Shown: piece by piece, positions 35,023 through 43,802 of the stretch
Layout of the letters: every line of letters begins with the position of its first letter
Numbering within the stretch: the stretch's first letter is position 1
From: Ensifer oleiphilus
Lineage (GTDB): Bacteria > Pseudomonadota > Alphaproteobacteria > Rhizobiales > Rhizobiaceae
Assembly (NCBI RefSeq): GCF_013371465.1
Contig: NZ_JABWDU010000012.1
Location: 1-64,000 of the forward strand
Length of the DNA stretch: 64,000 nt
Direction of reading: 5' to 3'
Notes under the pieces: generated by a model
Seen by the model: only the letters and a program-made list of their open reading frames with translations
Databases searched by the model: none
Told to the model about the DNA's origin: nothing
Position numbers and translations under genes: made by a program

Positions 35023-36668
35023 GCGCGTCGAGTGTTCCCCACCCACCAGTGCTTGAGGTCGAGAACCTGTCGATCGCCTATCATGACGGCATTGCGCATC
35101 GCCGCGTCGTGCACGACGTCTCTTTCCGGATCGATCCCGGCGAGGTCGTTGCGCTGGTGGGCGAATCCGGATCCGGCAAGACGACGACGGCGCAATCGAT
35201 CATCGGCTTGCTCCATGCCAATGGACGCATTGATGGCGGCAGCATCAGGCTCAACGGCACGGACATTTCGCGCTGGTCCGATCGCCAACTCGATACGGTC
35301 AGGGGCGCCAAGATCAGCCTGATACCGCAGGATCCGGCAAGCTCGCTCAATCCGGTCAAGACGATCGGCGCACAGGTCGGTGAGATTCTGCGCATCCATG
35401 GCGCCGCCAGCGGCCGCGATTTGGACGCGCGGGTGATTTCGCTTCTGGAGCGCGTGGGCTTGAGCGAACCAGCCCTCAGGGCGCGGCAATATCCGCACGA
35501 GCTGTCCGGCGGCATGCGCCAGCGCGTATTGATCGCCATTGCCGTCGCGCTGAAGCCGCAACTCATCATTGCCGATGAGCCGACCAGTGCGCTCGATGTG
35601 ACGGTGCAGAAGCGCATCCTCGACCTGATCGACGAACTGCGCACCGAATATGGAACGTCGGTGCTGCTCGTGACTCACGATCTCGGCGTGGCCGCCGATC
35701 GCGCTGATCGGCTCGTCGTCCTGCAAGGCGGGCGTGTTCAGGAAGCGGGAGCGACCAAGGTCGTGCTCGCCGCACCGCGGTCAGCCTACGCCAGACAGCT
35801 ACTGGCCGACGCGCCGTCGTTCTCGGCCGTTGCGCGCAAAGCGCCGGCGACCGCACGCGAAAAGCCTCTGGCATCAGGCGATGACGTTATCATTGTCGAT
35901 GGCCTTGTGCAGGACTTCACTCGGACGGATGGCAACGGCAAATCGTTTCGCGCCGTCAATGACCTGAGCTTCCGGGTCCGTCGAGGCACAACCCATGCCA
36001 TCGTCGGCGAGTCCGGCTCCGGCAAGACCACGACGATCCGGGCCATCGTCGGATTTCAGAAGCCGACTGCGGGCCGGATCGAGATCGATGGCACCGATCT
36101 ATCGACGCTTCGTGGAGAGACGCTGCGTCAGTTCCGGCGCAAGATCCAGCTGGTCTATCAAAACCCGTACGGCTCGCTCGATCCGCGGCAGACGGTCTTC
36201 GAGATCGTCGCCGAGCCGCTTCTGAATTTCGGCAGTCTCGCCCGCCCGGCACGCGAGGAAAAGGTGCGGGCGATCCTCAGCCGTGTCGGCCTGCCGGAGC
36301 CGGCGCTTGACCGCCGCCCACACGCGCTTTCGGGCGGCCAGCGACAACGCGTGGCGATCGCCCGCGCACTGGTGCTCGACCCTGACGTGGTCGTTCTCGA
36401 CGAAGCGGTCTCGGCCCTCGATGTGACGGTGCAGGCCCGCATCCTCGATCTTCTCGATGAACTCCAGCGTGATCTCGGGCTGACCTACCTGTTCGTGTCC
36501 CACGACCTCGCGGTCGTGCGGCAGATCTCGGACACGGTGTCGGTGCTGAAGGACGGCCGGGAGGTTGATGGAGGAGCGGTCGAGGACGTCTTCGAGCGCC
36601 CCGGCAGCGACTACACCCGCGAACTCATCAACGCCATCCCCGGACAAAAAAGAGCAGCCCTCGTCTGA
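35019..36668 (+). CDS. Fused dual ABC transporter ATP-binding protein (DppD-DppF type)
   Basis: This 549-residue protein joins two nucleotide-binding domains. The first has Walker A GESGSGKTTTAQ (about residue 47), signature ELSGGMRQRV, and Walker B IIADEPTSALD. The second has Walker A GESGSGKTTTIR (about 328), signature [16 protein letters not shown], and a Walker B ending VVVLDEAVSALD, where the usual DEPTS is DEAVS. It energises the two permeases. The ATG at 35019 overlaps the preceding stop. No Cys-rich oligopeptide-transporter tail is evident in either half. Confidence 0.94.
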   Translation: MSASSVPHPPVLEVENLSIAYHDGIAHRRVVHDVSFRIDPGEVVALVGESGSGKTTTAQSIIGLLHANGRIDGGSIRLNGTDISRWSDRQLDTVRGAKISLIPQDPASSLNPVKTIGAQVGEILRIHGAASGRDLDARVISLLERVGLSEPALRARQYPHELSGGMRQRVLIAIAVALKPQLIIADEPTSALDVTVQKRILDLIDELRTEYGTSVLLVTHDLGVAADRADRLVVLQGGRVQEAGATKVVLAAPRSAYARQLLADAPSFSAVARKAPATAREKPLASGDDVIIVDGLVQDFTRTDGNGKSFRAVNDLSFRVRRGTTHAIVGESGSGKTTTIRAIVGFQKPTAGRIEIDGTDLSTLRGETLRQFRRKIQLVYQNPYGSLDPRQTVFEIVAEPLLNFGSLARPAREEKVRAILSRVGLPEPALDRRPHALSGGQRQRVAIARALVLDPDVVVLDEAVSALDVTVQARILDLLDELQRDLGLTYLFVSHDLAVVRQISDTVSVLKDGREVDGGAVEDVFERPGSDYTRELINAIPGQKRAALV

Positions 36669-36682
36669 CGACGCGGGAATGA

Positions 36683-37744
36683 ATGACAGGACAGACAATG
36701 ACAAAGACGACGCCACGCAAGCGCCTTGGGTTCTTTACACGTCTCCTCGACGACGTCCCCGCAGGCGCCCGCTACCACTATGCGGCGGAGCAGATCGCCA
36801 CCGCAGAGCGTTTCGGCTTCGATACCGCCTGGGTGGCCCAGCATCATTTCCATGCCGACGAAGGTGGCCTGCCGGCGCCGCTCGTCTTCCTGGCGCATGT
36901 CGCCGCACAGACCTCGCGCATCGGGCTTGGCACAGGCGTCATCACCCTGCCGCTCGAAAACCCGATCCGGGTTGCCGAGGACGCAGCGGTCCTCGACCTT
37001 CTCTCCTGCGGGCGTGTCGAGATCGGCTTCGGCACCGGCGGCACGCCGTCGTCCTTCACCGCGTTCGGCCTTGAGAGTGCGGAGCGTGGCGATATTTTCA
37101 GCCGATACCTGCGCGTCGTTCTCGACGCGTGGGCCGGGCGTAGCCTTGCAGGCGGCGACCAACTCTATCCGACTGCTCCGCAACTGCTCGACCGGATCTG
37201 GCAGGCGACGTTTTCTGTCGCGGGCGGTGAGCGGGCAGGGCGCGCCGGGGACGGCTTGATGCTGTCGCGCACCCAGCCTCGGTTGGCGGACCGCCCGACT
37301 GCCTCGCTCGGCGAACTGCAGAACCCGATCATCGATGCCTATCTCGCGGCATTGCCGGCAGATCGCACCCCGAAAATTCTGGGGTCCCGCAGCCTCTTCG
37401 TGGCTGACAGCCGAGACGAGGCGCTGCGCCTGGCCGAGATAGGTTTGCGCCGTGGCGCGGAGCGCTTGATTGGATCAGGTCTGAAGCCTGCCGGCAACTC
37501 GCTCGCCGATTTGATTTCCGCCTTCGACGTTCATGTGGGGACGCCCGATGACGTGATCGAAAGCCTGCGTGCGGATACGACACTCGATCGGGTCACAGAC
37601 CTCGTCTTCCAGGTTCACTCCATCGATCCGCCGCACCCGCTGATCCTGCGCTCGATAGAGCTGATCGCGACCAAGGTGGCGCCGGCGCTCGGCTGGGCAC
37701 CGGAAGAGAAATTTGCCCCCCGACGGCTCGGAGCCGTCGGCTGA
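36683..37744 (+). CDS. LLM-class flavin-dependent oxidoreductase (luciferase-like monooxygenase)
   Basis: This 353-residue TIM-barrel monooxygenase is of the bacterial luciferase family, normally using FMNH2 from a separate reductase. It starts KRLGFFTRLLDDVPAG and contains AWVAQHHFHADEGGLPAPLV (about residues 48-67), LGTGVITLPLENPIRVAED (about 86-104) and GRVEIGFGTGG. Context and N-terminal pattern fit the TIGRFAM family named for KPN_01858 (from memory). It likely oxidises the compound imported by the upstream ABC system. A second ATG at 36698 is also possible. A 9-bp hairpin (37720-37740) overlaps its 3' end. Confidence 0.88.
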   Translation: MTGQTMTKTTPRKRLGFFTRLLDDVPAGARYHYAAEQIATAERFGFDTAWVAQHHFHADEGGLPAPLVFLAHVAAQTSRIGLGTGVITLPLENPIRVAEDAAVLDLLSCGRVEIGFGTGGTPSSFTAFGLESAERGDIFSRYLRVVLDAWAGRSLAGGDQLYPTAPQLLDRIWQATFSVAGGERAGRAGDGLMLSRTQPRLADRPTASLGELQNPIIDAYLAALPADRTPKILGSRSLFVADSRDEALRLAEIGLRRGAERLIGSGLKPAGNSLADLISAFDVHVGTPDDVIESLRADTTLDRVTDLVFQVHSIDPPHPLILRSIELIATKVAPALGWAPEEKFAPRRLGAVG

Positions 37745-37792
37745 CGGTCTCGACGCCAGCGGCGTCGCTCAATTCAACGAAGGAGACTTCAA

Positions 37793-38410
37793 GTGACCAC
37801 ATCGACACCCGATATCATCGACCTGCTCGCCGGCATCAAGCCGGGCTCATCGCTTGATCGTATTCGCACCCAGCGACCGGAGACGCGCGAGCAGGCGCAG
37901 AAGAGCTATCTTGCGCTTTTCGAGCCCGATAATGCTGGCGACGTTTCGCTGGTCGAACGCCAGGCCATCGCCAGCTTCGTTGCCGGGCTGCACCGGCAAC
38001 CGGATATCTTCGAATTTTACGTCAGTCCCCTGGAGGAAAGCGAAAAGAACCGCTGGTTGGTCGAGGTGCTGAAGGCCGAAATCGGTGCGGCGCACGCTGT
38101 CGGCCCCTATGGTCGATACCCGGCCGGTCCGCTGAGCATCGAGGACTCATCCGGTCCGATCCACCGCGTCTCGGACGCCGGCCGGGAAGCGCTCGGCGAA
38201 AAGCTCGCCGCAGCGCTTGAACATGCCCATCTGCTCATCTTCCACCTGCGCGACGCAAGCCCCAAGGCACTGCAGGCGCTTCTCGATGCGGGTTGGACGA
38301 CAAACGGCATCGTGACGTTGTCGCAGCTCGTTTCATTCGTCGCGTTCCAGATCCGGGTGATCGCCGGCCTCGGCCTGCTTGCCGCGTCTGTCCGGCGCGC
38401 AGCCGCCTGA
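37793..38410 (+). CDS. CMD-domain protein, Avi_7170 type, without cysteines
   Basis: This 205-residue protein resembles the carboxymuconolactone decarboxylase/AhpD-like family by its helical pattern (VSLVERQAIASFVAGLHRQP; LVSFVAFQIRVIAGL) and context. It contains no cysteine, so the CxxC peroxidase site of AhpD is missing. I link it to the TIGRFAM family named for Avi_7170 by neighbourhood and recall. It may be a structural or binding partner of the next protein. The GTG start has AAGGAG six bases upstream. Operon position: after the monooxygenase, 19 bp before the Cys-containing homologue. Confidence 0.8.
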   Translation: MTTSTPDIIDLLAGIKPGSSLDRIRTQRPETREQAQKSYLALFEPDNAGDVSLVERQAIASFVAGLHRQPDIFEFYVSPLEESEKNRWLVEVLKAEIGAAHAVGPYGRYPAGPLSIEDSSGPIHRVSDAGREALGEKLAAALEHAHLLIFHLRDASPKALQALLDAGWTTNGIVTLSQLVSFVAFQIRVIAGLGLLAASVRRAAA

Positions 38411-38429
38411 GCCTCAAAAGGAGTTTGTC

Positions 38430-39035
38430 ATGACCGACCACATCATCACGCCCGCGATCGAAAATCGCCCGGTGTCGTTCACGCAGGCCGAGATCGGCTG
38501 GACACCCTGGCTTGAGCCGCTGGCGGAAGACGATCTGACGGAGGCGCATCTTGCCGGGCTCGTGGAGGCGTCGCGCGCCAAGTCGCCATATTTCCGTCTG
38601 CTCGTTCGCGATCCGGCGGTTCTCGAGGCAAGGACGAAGACGGACAAGGATATCTTCTACAATACCCGCACGGGCCTGCCGCGTGCCGAGCGCGAGCTTG
38701 CAGCGACGGTCGCATCGCGGTCGAACGGCTGCATCTTCTGCGCATCCGTGCATTCACGTTTCGCCTCGCACCATTCCAAGCGCGGCGACGACGTACAGAA
38801 GCTTCTCGACGACGGTGTGGGGGTGGATCTCGGCGAACGCTGGAACGCGATCGTTGCGGCGTCGGTGGCGCTGACGGCGACGCCGCCCACATTCGGCAAC
38901 GATCATATCGAGCGCCTGTCCGCAGCCGGCCTCAATGAACTTGAGATCGCCGACGTCATCCACGGCGCCGCTTTCTTCAACTGGGCGAACCGCTTGATGC
39001 TTTCGCTCGGGGAGCCAACACCGGCAGTGCAGTGA
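38430..39035 (+). CDS. Alkylhydroperoxidase-domain protein, Avi_7169 type
   Basis: This 201-residue AhpD-like protein has the redox motif CIFCASVHSRFA (about residues 94-105), where CxxC and the following His match the peroxidatic centre of the family. It may remove peroxide released by uncoupled turnover of the flavin monooxygenase, or act on its product; both are inference. The ATG at 38430 has a near-perfect AAAAGGAG; an in-frame start at 38379 overlaps the previous gene and is less likely. It appears to be the last gene of the cluster. Confidence 0.87.
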   Translation: MTDHIITPAIENRPVSFTQAEIGWTPWLEPLAEDDLTEAHLAGLVEASRAKSPYFRLLVRDPAVLEARTKTDKDIFYNTRTGLPRAERELAATVASRSNGCIFCASVHSRFASHHSKRGDDVQKLLDDGVGVDLGERWNAIVAASVALTATPPTFGNDHIERLSAAGLNELEIADVIHGAAFFNWANRLMLSLGEPTPAVQ

Positions 39036-39281
39036 ACTGAGATTGAGGGGCGGGGGGAACTGGCGCACAGTATCAACGGATTCCGCCACCGCGGTTTCGT
39101 GGTGGAGAATCGGTACCGAGAACTAGGCCGTAACCTTAGCGATACGGCCACGCCGCATTGCTCCGCCCCTGCGACAGCAGGCGAAACGAGGCGCGAGCGT
39201 TCCGCGCCTCGTCTGCGTTCGATAGGGAAGCCACCAGCAGGGCTGCCGGCTAGGGTTCAATGCCCGTCAGGCAATCTGTGC

Positions 39282-39692
39282 CTATTGCGTTGGAGCGAGC
39301 GGCGGCTCAACCTGCCTGCGCACGAGCTTTCCTTCCTCGGCCTTGTAGAAGAACTGGCTTGAGACCAGCCAGCCTTTCAATGGTCGAAGCGGCGGAATGC
39401 ACGTCAGTAACATGAACGGACCGGTCACCAGCAGGTGCATCCAGAGCGGTGCACTGTATTGCACCTCCAGCCAGACGCCGAGCAGCACGCTCGGCACGCA
39501 ACCGAAGCAGATGACGAAGAAAGCGGGCCCGTCAGCGGGATCGGCGAAGGAGTAGTCGAGGTCGCATACCTCGCACGTCTTGCGCATCTTCAGGAAGCCT
39601 TCGAACAAATGCCCCTGGCCGCAACGCGGACAACGGCCGCGTAAGCCGGTTTGCATGGGAGGGATGGGCGGCCAATCGTGATCCGAAGACAT
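39282..39692 (-). CDS. DUF983 family membrane protein
   Basis: This 136-residue protein has an N-terminal zinc-ribbon-like region with RCPRCGQGHLF (about residue 19) and CEVCDLDY (about 37), then two transmembrane helices (about 55-75 and 82-102). This is the DUF983 layout; the function is unknown. AAAGGAA precedes ATG 39692. It lies downstream of the MocR-type gene on the same strand, and its promoter region carries the same 13-base motif found before that regulator, so regulation by it is suggested. Confidence 0.88.
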   Translation of the reverse strand: MSSDHDWPPIPPMQTGLRGRCPRCGQGHLFEGFLKMRKTCEVCDLDYSFADPADGPAFFVICFGCVPSVLLGVWLEVQYSAPLWMHLLVTGPFMLLTCIPPLRPLKGWLVSSQFFYKAEEGKLVRRQVEPPLAPTQ

Positions 39693-39827
39693 ATGCGTTC
39701 CTTTCAGGCGTCTGCGGCGCAGCCTTTGCCAGTGCGCCTGCTGAGTTGCCTGGGTGCGGTCAACGAATGTCCTGTGCCGCCTCAGGCCTGCGGAGATTAA
39801 AGCGCCCAAAACCGTACATTGTCAATT

Positions 39828-39842
39828 TATTGTATGCATACA
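39828..39842. promoter_or_regulatory. Palindromic operator candidate upstream of the DUF983 gene
   Basis: TATTGTATGCATA, extended as the perfect palindrome TGTATGCATACA (39831-39842), lies about 135 bp before the DUF983 start. The same 13 bases occur at 41296-41308 before the MocR-type regulator. Confidence 0.6.
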
Positions 39843-39879
39843 TTACTGCGACAATTTCGCCAGTCGGCGACGAAATGCC

Positions 39880-41277
39880 TTAAACGACGAGGCTCGATGC
39901 GGCCGGCGTTTGCTGGAGCAGATCCGCAATCGTCATTAGGCTGCGCTGCAGTTCGTCGTGCGTTCGCGCTGCGCCAAGGCCGAGGCGCACGGCCTCTGGC
40001 GCCGGACCGATCGCGAAAGCATCGCTGGCGACAACGCTGATGCCCGATGCACGCAGTCGGCCTGCAAAATCGCCCCGCGTCCACGGTGGCGGCAGGCGGA
40101 GCCACAGGTGAAAGCCTTCCTGGTCCGTCTGGATAATGTCCTTCGGCAGCAAGCGACTGACCATGGCCTGCCGCATCGTCACCTCCTGGCGAATGGCGCG
40201 GAGGACTTCGTTTGCTGTTCCGTCTTCGATCCATCGTGTCGCAACGGCGGCGTTGAAGGGGGGAGCCATGCCGCTCGTCGCGCGGATAGCGCCTTCCACG
40301 CGAACGGAGCTTTGGCGATCGGGAACGACGAGATAGGCAATCCGCAATGCTGGCGAAAGGCACTTGGCGAGGCCGGCGATGTGGTAGACGAGATCAGGTG
40401 CAAGGGATGCCAAGGGTGGCGGGGCTGCGAGCGGTATGGCGCCATAGGCGTCGTCTTCGATGATCGCCACGCCATAGTGGCGTGCTACGTCAATGATGGC
40501 CTTGCGGCGCTCGAGCGGAAGCGTTGATGTGGTGGGATTGTGGAGTGTCGGATTGCAATAAAGCGCCTTTAATTTTTTACTTTTGCAAAGCGCCTCAAGT
40601 TGTTCTGGTATCATGCCATTCTGGTCGATGGCGATCCCACAGTGTTCGATGCCGAGATGGGCTGAAAGCGCCCTCAGGCCGGGATAGGCAATGGCCTCCG
40701 ACGCGATCGCGTCGCCAGGCTTTGCGAGTATGCTTATCGCAGCCAGCAGCGCGCTTTGCGCTCCCGCGCAGATCAGCACGCGCTCGGGCGGAATTTCTCC
40801 TAGCCGTGGCTGCAGCCAACTGGCTCCAACAGCGCGATTGTGCAGCGCGCCTCCCGCGGCCTGATACCGCATCAACAGGTCAAGCCCGTGTTCGTTCTGC
40901 AGGCTGCCTATGCCGCTCCAAAGTCGCGCCGTCAGTGCGTCATCGTCGAAGAGCGGCGGCAAGTTCATGCTCATGTCGACAAGGCCATCGGTTGCCGGCT
41001 GCACGCCCGTCGTCCTTCGCGCCTTGACGTAAGTACCCTGGCCGACGCGGCCTTCCACCAATCCGCGGTGTCGCGCCTCGTTGTAAGCGCGGCTTACCGT
41101 AGTGAAGTCGATGCCCAGTGCGGCGGCAAGCGCGCGCTGGGGGGGCAGTCGCGCCCCTCCTGAAAGCCGCCCTTCGGCGATATCAGCAGCGATGGCGTCG
41201 GCGATGGCGATATAGAGCGGTCCGTCCGCCTTCCTGATGGCTGGCAGCCAGGTCGGCTTCGGTGCATCGACGGTCAT
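39880..41277 (-). CDS. MocR/PdxR-type GntR regulator with aminotransferase domain
   Basis: This 465-residue protein has an N-terminal GntR winged HTH (RLPPQRALAAALGIDFTTVSRAYNEAR spans its core, about residues 36-62) and a C-terminal fold-type I aminotransferase-like domain. Putative PLP contacts are IIEDDAYG and the lysine in HIAGLAKCLSPALRIAY. Such proteins use the aminotransferase domain as a ligand/PLP sensor. ATG 41277 has GAAGGAAG upstream. Candidate operators with TATTGTATGCATA precede this gene and the DUF983 gene, consistent with autoregulation and control of the neighbour. The effector is unknown. Confidence 0.9.
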   Translation of the reverse strand: MTVDAPKPTWLPAIRKADGPLYIAIADAIAADIAEGRLSGGARLPPQRALAAALGIDFTTVSRAYNEARHRGLVEGRVGQGTYVKARRTTGVQPATDGLVDMSMNLPPLFDDDALTARLWSGIGSLQNEHGLDLLMRYQAAGGALHNRAVGASWLQPRLGEIPPERVLICAGAQSALLAAISILAKPGDAIASEAIAYPGLRALSAHLGIEHCGIAIDQNGMIPEQLEALCKSKKLKALYCNPTLHNPTTSTLPLERRKAIIDVARHYGVAIIEDDAYGAIPLAAPPPLASLAPDLVYHIAGLAKCLSPALRIAYLVVPDRQSSVRVEGAIRATSGMAPPFNAAVATRWIEDGTANEVLRAIRQEVTMRQAMVSRLLPKDIIQTDQEGFHLWLRLPPPWTRGDFAGRLRASGISVVASDAFAIGPAPEAVRLGLGAARTHDELQRSLMTIADLLQQTPAASSLVV

Positions 41278-41755
41278 GGCGCTTCCTTCGATCGATATTG
41301 TATGCATATTGCATGTTTGTCTAGGTTGGTGCAAGCCGTTGTATCTCTGTGCACATCCGACTGGCGAGTAGGTCCACGCCGTCGCAACGCAGGTGATAGC
41401 TGCGAGAAATCCGGTAGCACAAGTGTCGCTATTTCGGTTGTGTCGGAATTCCCTGTCAGTATTCATGAAAACGCGTTGAACCAATGGCCGGATATTGGGT
41501 TGTACTTATCTCGATTGGTCGCACGTGACGCTGCCCATCGTAGCGAGCGTTTGCGGTCGAGATTGACAGGTTTCAATCTCCCGCCATCGCGGCGAATCGT
41601 GTTGGCTATATCGCGCCGCTGACATTTGCGCGAAGGGCAACAATGTCATACGCTTAAGTGGTAACGCGCTCTTCCGGCGATTGTTTTAGCCTTCGATGCG
41701 CGCCAACGAGAAATGCAACAGAGCCGGTCCACATTATGGGCCGCGGAGCAGCGCC
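41278..41755. other. Intergenic region between MocR-type and pentapeptide-repeat genes
   Basis: About 480 bp with divergent promoters. The MocR-side operator candidate is at 41296-41308. The rest shows only short frames with no recognisable product. Confidence 0.5.
41296..41308. promoter_or_regulatory. Operator candidate upstream of the MocR-type gene
   Basis: TATTGTATGCATA is identical to 39828-39840 and sits about 20-30 bp upstream of the regulator start on the minus strand. That position fits repression of its own promoter. Confidence 0.6.
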
Positions 41756-42544
41756 ATGCATATCCCCAAGCAGAAGCCCATTCGTTCGTTTGTCGCAACC
41801 GGGGAGGGTGGGGTCGGCGACCCAATCGGGATCAGGCGCGCCGTTGGCGCGGGCGGCAAACGTTTGGCCCTCGGCCTGTCTGCATTCCTTGTGACGCTCA
41901 CCCTATCGAGCCTCGCCTATGCGGCGAATTGCAAGGATCCGTCGGCGCCGGGCGCCGACTGGAGCGATTGCAACAAAAAACAGTTGATGCTGGGCGGCAT
42001 CGATCTCGAAGGTGGCAACCTCGCCAACACTGATTTCACCCTGACGGATCTGAGAGGTGCCAATCTCGCTGCAGCAAACCTGGAGAAGGCGACGCTGGTG
42101 CGGTCGTCTCTCGCCGGCGCGAAAGCCGACAAGGCGAATTTCGCCAAGGTCGAAGCCTACCGCAGCAGTTTTGCCGGCATCTCCGCCGAAGGCGCGTCGT
42201 TCAACAGCTCCGAACTGCAACGAACCAACTTCAGCGGCGCCAAGCTCACAGGCGCGGATTTCGAGAAGGCCGAACTCGGGCGTGCCAATTTCGACAAGGC
42301 GGTGCTGACAGGCACGCGCTTCCCGATGGCCAATCTGTCGCGCGCCACCTTCTCCGGCTCCAGCTTCGAAGGCCCGATCGACTTCACCGATGCCTTCATG
42401 TTCCTGACGCGCATCGAAGGCGTGGATCTGTCGGCGGCGACCGGGCTTGAGCAGGAACAGGTTAACCTGACATGCGGAGACAGCGCCACCAAGCTGCCGG
42501 CCGGGCTATCCGTTCCGGCCAATTGGCCCTGCCCGGCCGACTAA
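41756..42544 (+). CDS. Secreted pentapeptide-repeat protein
   Basis: This 262-residue protein has a likely signal sequence (LALGLSAFLVTLTLSSLAYA, about residues 37-56) after a basic N-terminus. About 25 pentapeptide repeats of A(D/N)LxX type follow, such as ANLAAANLEKATL and TNFSGAKLTGADFEKAELG, which should form a right-handed beta-helix. Two cysteines near the mature N-terminus (ANCKD and DWSDCNKK) and one pair in the C-terminal tail (LTCGD and WPCPAD) could form disulphides outside the cytoplasm. ATG 41756 has GCGGAGC upstream. No function is known; a gyrase-mimic role is unlikely because of the export signal. Confidence 0.8.
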   Translation: MHIPKQKPIRSFVATGEGGVGDPIGIRRAVGAGGKRLALGLSAFLVTLTLSSLAYAANCKDPSAPGADWSDCNKKQLMLGGIDLEGGNLANTDFTLTDLRGANLAAANLEKATLVRSSLAGAKADKANFAKVEAYRSSFAGISAEGASFNSSELQRTNFSGAKLTGADFEKAELGRANFDKAVLTGTRFPMANLSRATFSGSSFEGPIDFTDAFMFLTRIEGVDLSAATGLEQEQVNLTCGDSATKLPAGLSVPANWPCPAD

Positions 42545-42572
42545 GCCCGGACCGCTAAGCGGGCTCGATCGC

Positions 42573-43148
42573 TCAGGCGATGTGTTGCTTGGCGGCAATC
42601 GCCAGGCATTCCTTGAAAGCCTCAAGGTCTGTCAGGCGGTCAGCTTCCGCCACTTCGCGCTTCACGAAGGTTCCGCCGCGCGCCAGGATGCCGCCATCGA
42701 GCATAAGGTTGTCGGCCATGTCGAAATCCTCGATGCTGACCCCGTCCAGCCCGGCCATGCGACCGTCCGGACGCAGCTCGGCCTTGCCGCCATAGTGGCC
42801 GTTGAGGATGCGATCGTAGTAGCTGCGCGAAGTGTTGGTGTAGGCATAGACATGGCGGCCGCGGCCGCACATGAAGCCGAGTTCGAAGACCGTTCCGACA
42901 TCGGCGCTGATGCCGCGAAACGGCGTCAGATTGGCGATGATCATGTCGCTGGCCAGCATCATGCCTTCGTCGACGCCGTAGATGGCGAGGCCGCGGGCAT
43001 GCTTGGTGTCGGCCGGCGGGATTTCCAGGTCGCCCGGCACCAGCGGGGTGAAGCCGGCCGCACGGGCAAGTGCTGCCTTTTGCGCCTGGATCTCCACGGC
43101 ATTGCTGAGGAACACTTCAGGCCCGGCCAGATAGACTTTCACGATCAT
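42573..43148 (-). CDS. Nucleoside 2-deoxyribosyltransferase family protein
   Basis: This 191-residue protein has the family start VKVYLAGPEVFLSNA, MMLASDMIIANLTPFRGISA (about residues 62-81), and VGTVFELGFMCGRG, in which the Glu of FELG is the usual catalytic nucleophile position. It would exchange bases on deoxynucleosides or hydrolyse the N-glycosidic bond, in nucleotide salvage. Monocistronic, divergent from the thioesterase gene. Confidence 0.88.
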   Translation of the reverse strand: MIVKVYLAGPEVFLSNAVEIQAQKAALARAAGFTPLVPGDLEIPPADTKHARGLAIYGVDEGMMLASDMIIANLTPFRGISADVGTVFELGFMCGRGRHVYAYTNTSRSYYDRILNGHYGGKAELRPDGRMAGLDGVSIEDFDMADNLMLDGGILARGGTFVKREVAEADRLTDLEAFKECLAIAAKQHIA

Positions 43149-43361
43149 GCCTCCTTGCGCATTTTTCGGGGCAGCCTAGGGAGGTCGCAGGCAAGTGCCT
43201 AGTAGGCGTGCTCGCGCGGCCGGCGCTTACCCACTGATATCTCGATACCGATCAGCAATGATTGCATAAGGGTCGCTGTTGCAACGGCATGGACAGGTGG
43301 CTTCGCCATCCGCTATCTCTCAGCCCTTTCGTCCAGGCATATCCTTCAGCGAGGTCCAGCA

Positions 43362-43781
43362 ATGTCGAACCAGCCTTTGACCACCTATGTCGGGGTTGCG
43401 CATCCCTGGATGTGCGACACGATGGGCCACATGAATGTACGCCACTACGCTGCGATGTTCGATGATGCCAGCTTCCAACTGCTCGGTCATGTCGCGGGGG
43501 TCGAGGCTGAAGGCGAGCCGGGCAGGGGCTGGGCCGATGTGCGGTCGGAAACGGAATACAAGCACGAAACCAAGGCCGGCTCGCTGATCACTATCCGCTC
43601 GCGGGTCGTCAAGCTCGGCCGTTCCTCGGTGACCTTCGAGCAGATCATGTCAGGCACGCTCGACGACGTCATTCATGCGGTCAACCGAACCGTCACGGTT
43701 CGGTTCGATCTTTTGGCGCGCACGGCGATGGCATTGGAGCCCGCCGCCCGTGCCCGCGCTGAGGCACTGCTTCAGGTTTGA
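43362..43781 (+). CDS. Hotdog-fold acyl-CoA thioesterase family protein
   Basis: This 139-residue protein fits the 4HBT-type hotdog family. The active-site region is CDTMGHMNVRHYAAMFDDAS (about residues 18-37) with the D-x-x-G-H-x-N pattern, and the second half shows the ETEYKHETKAGSLI strand. It would hydrolyse a short-chain or aromatic acyl-CoA; the substrate is unknown. It converges with the LysR gene, 21 bp away. Confidence 0.85.
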   Translation: MSNQPLTTYVGVAHPWMCDTMGHMNVRHYAAMFDDASFQLLGHVAGVEAEGEPGRGWADVRSETEYKHETKAGSLITIRSRVVKLGRSSVTFEQIMSGTLDDVIHAVNRTVTVRFDLLARTAMALEPAARARAEALLQV

Positions 43782-43802
43782 TCTGTCGCGACCCACGCGA
43801 CC

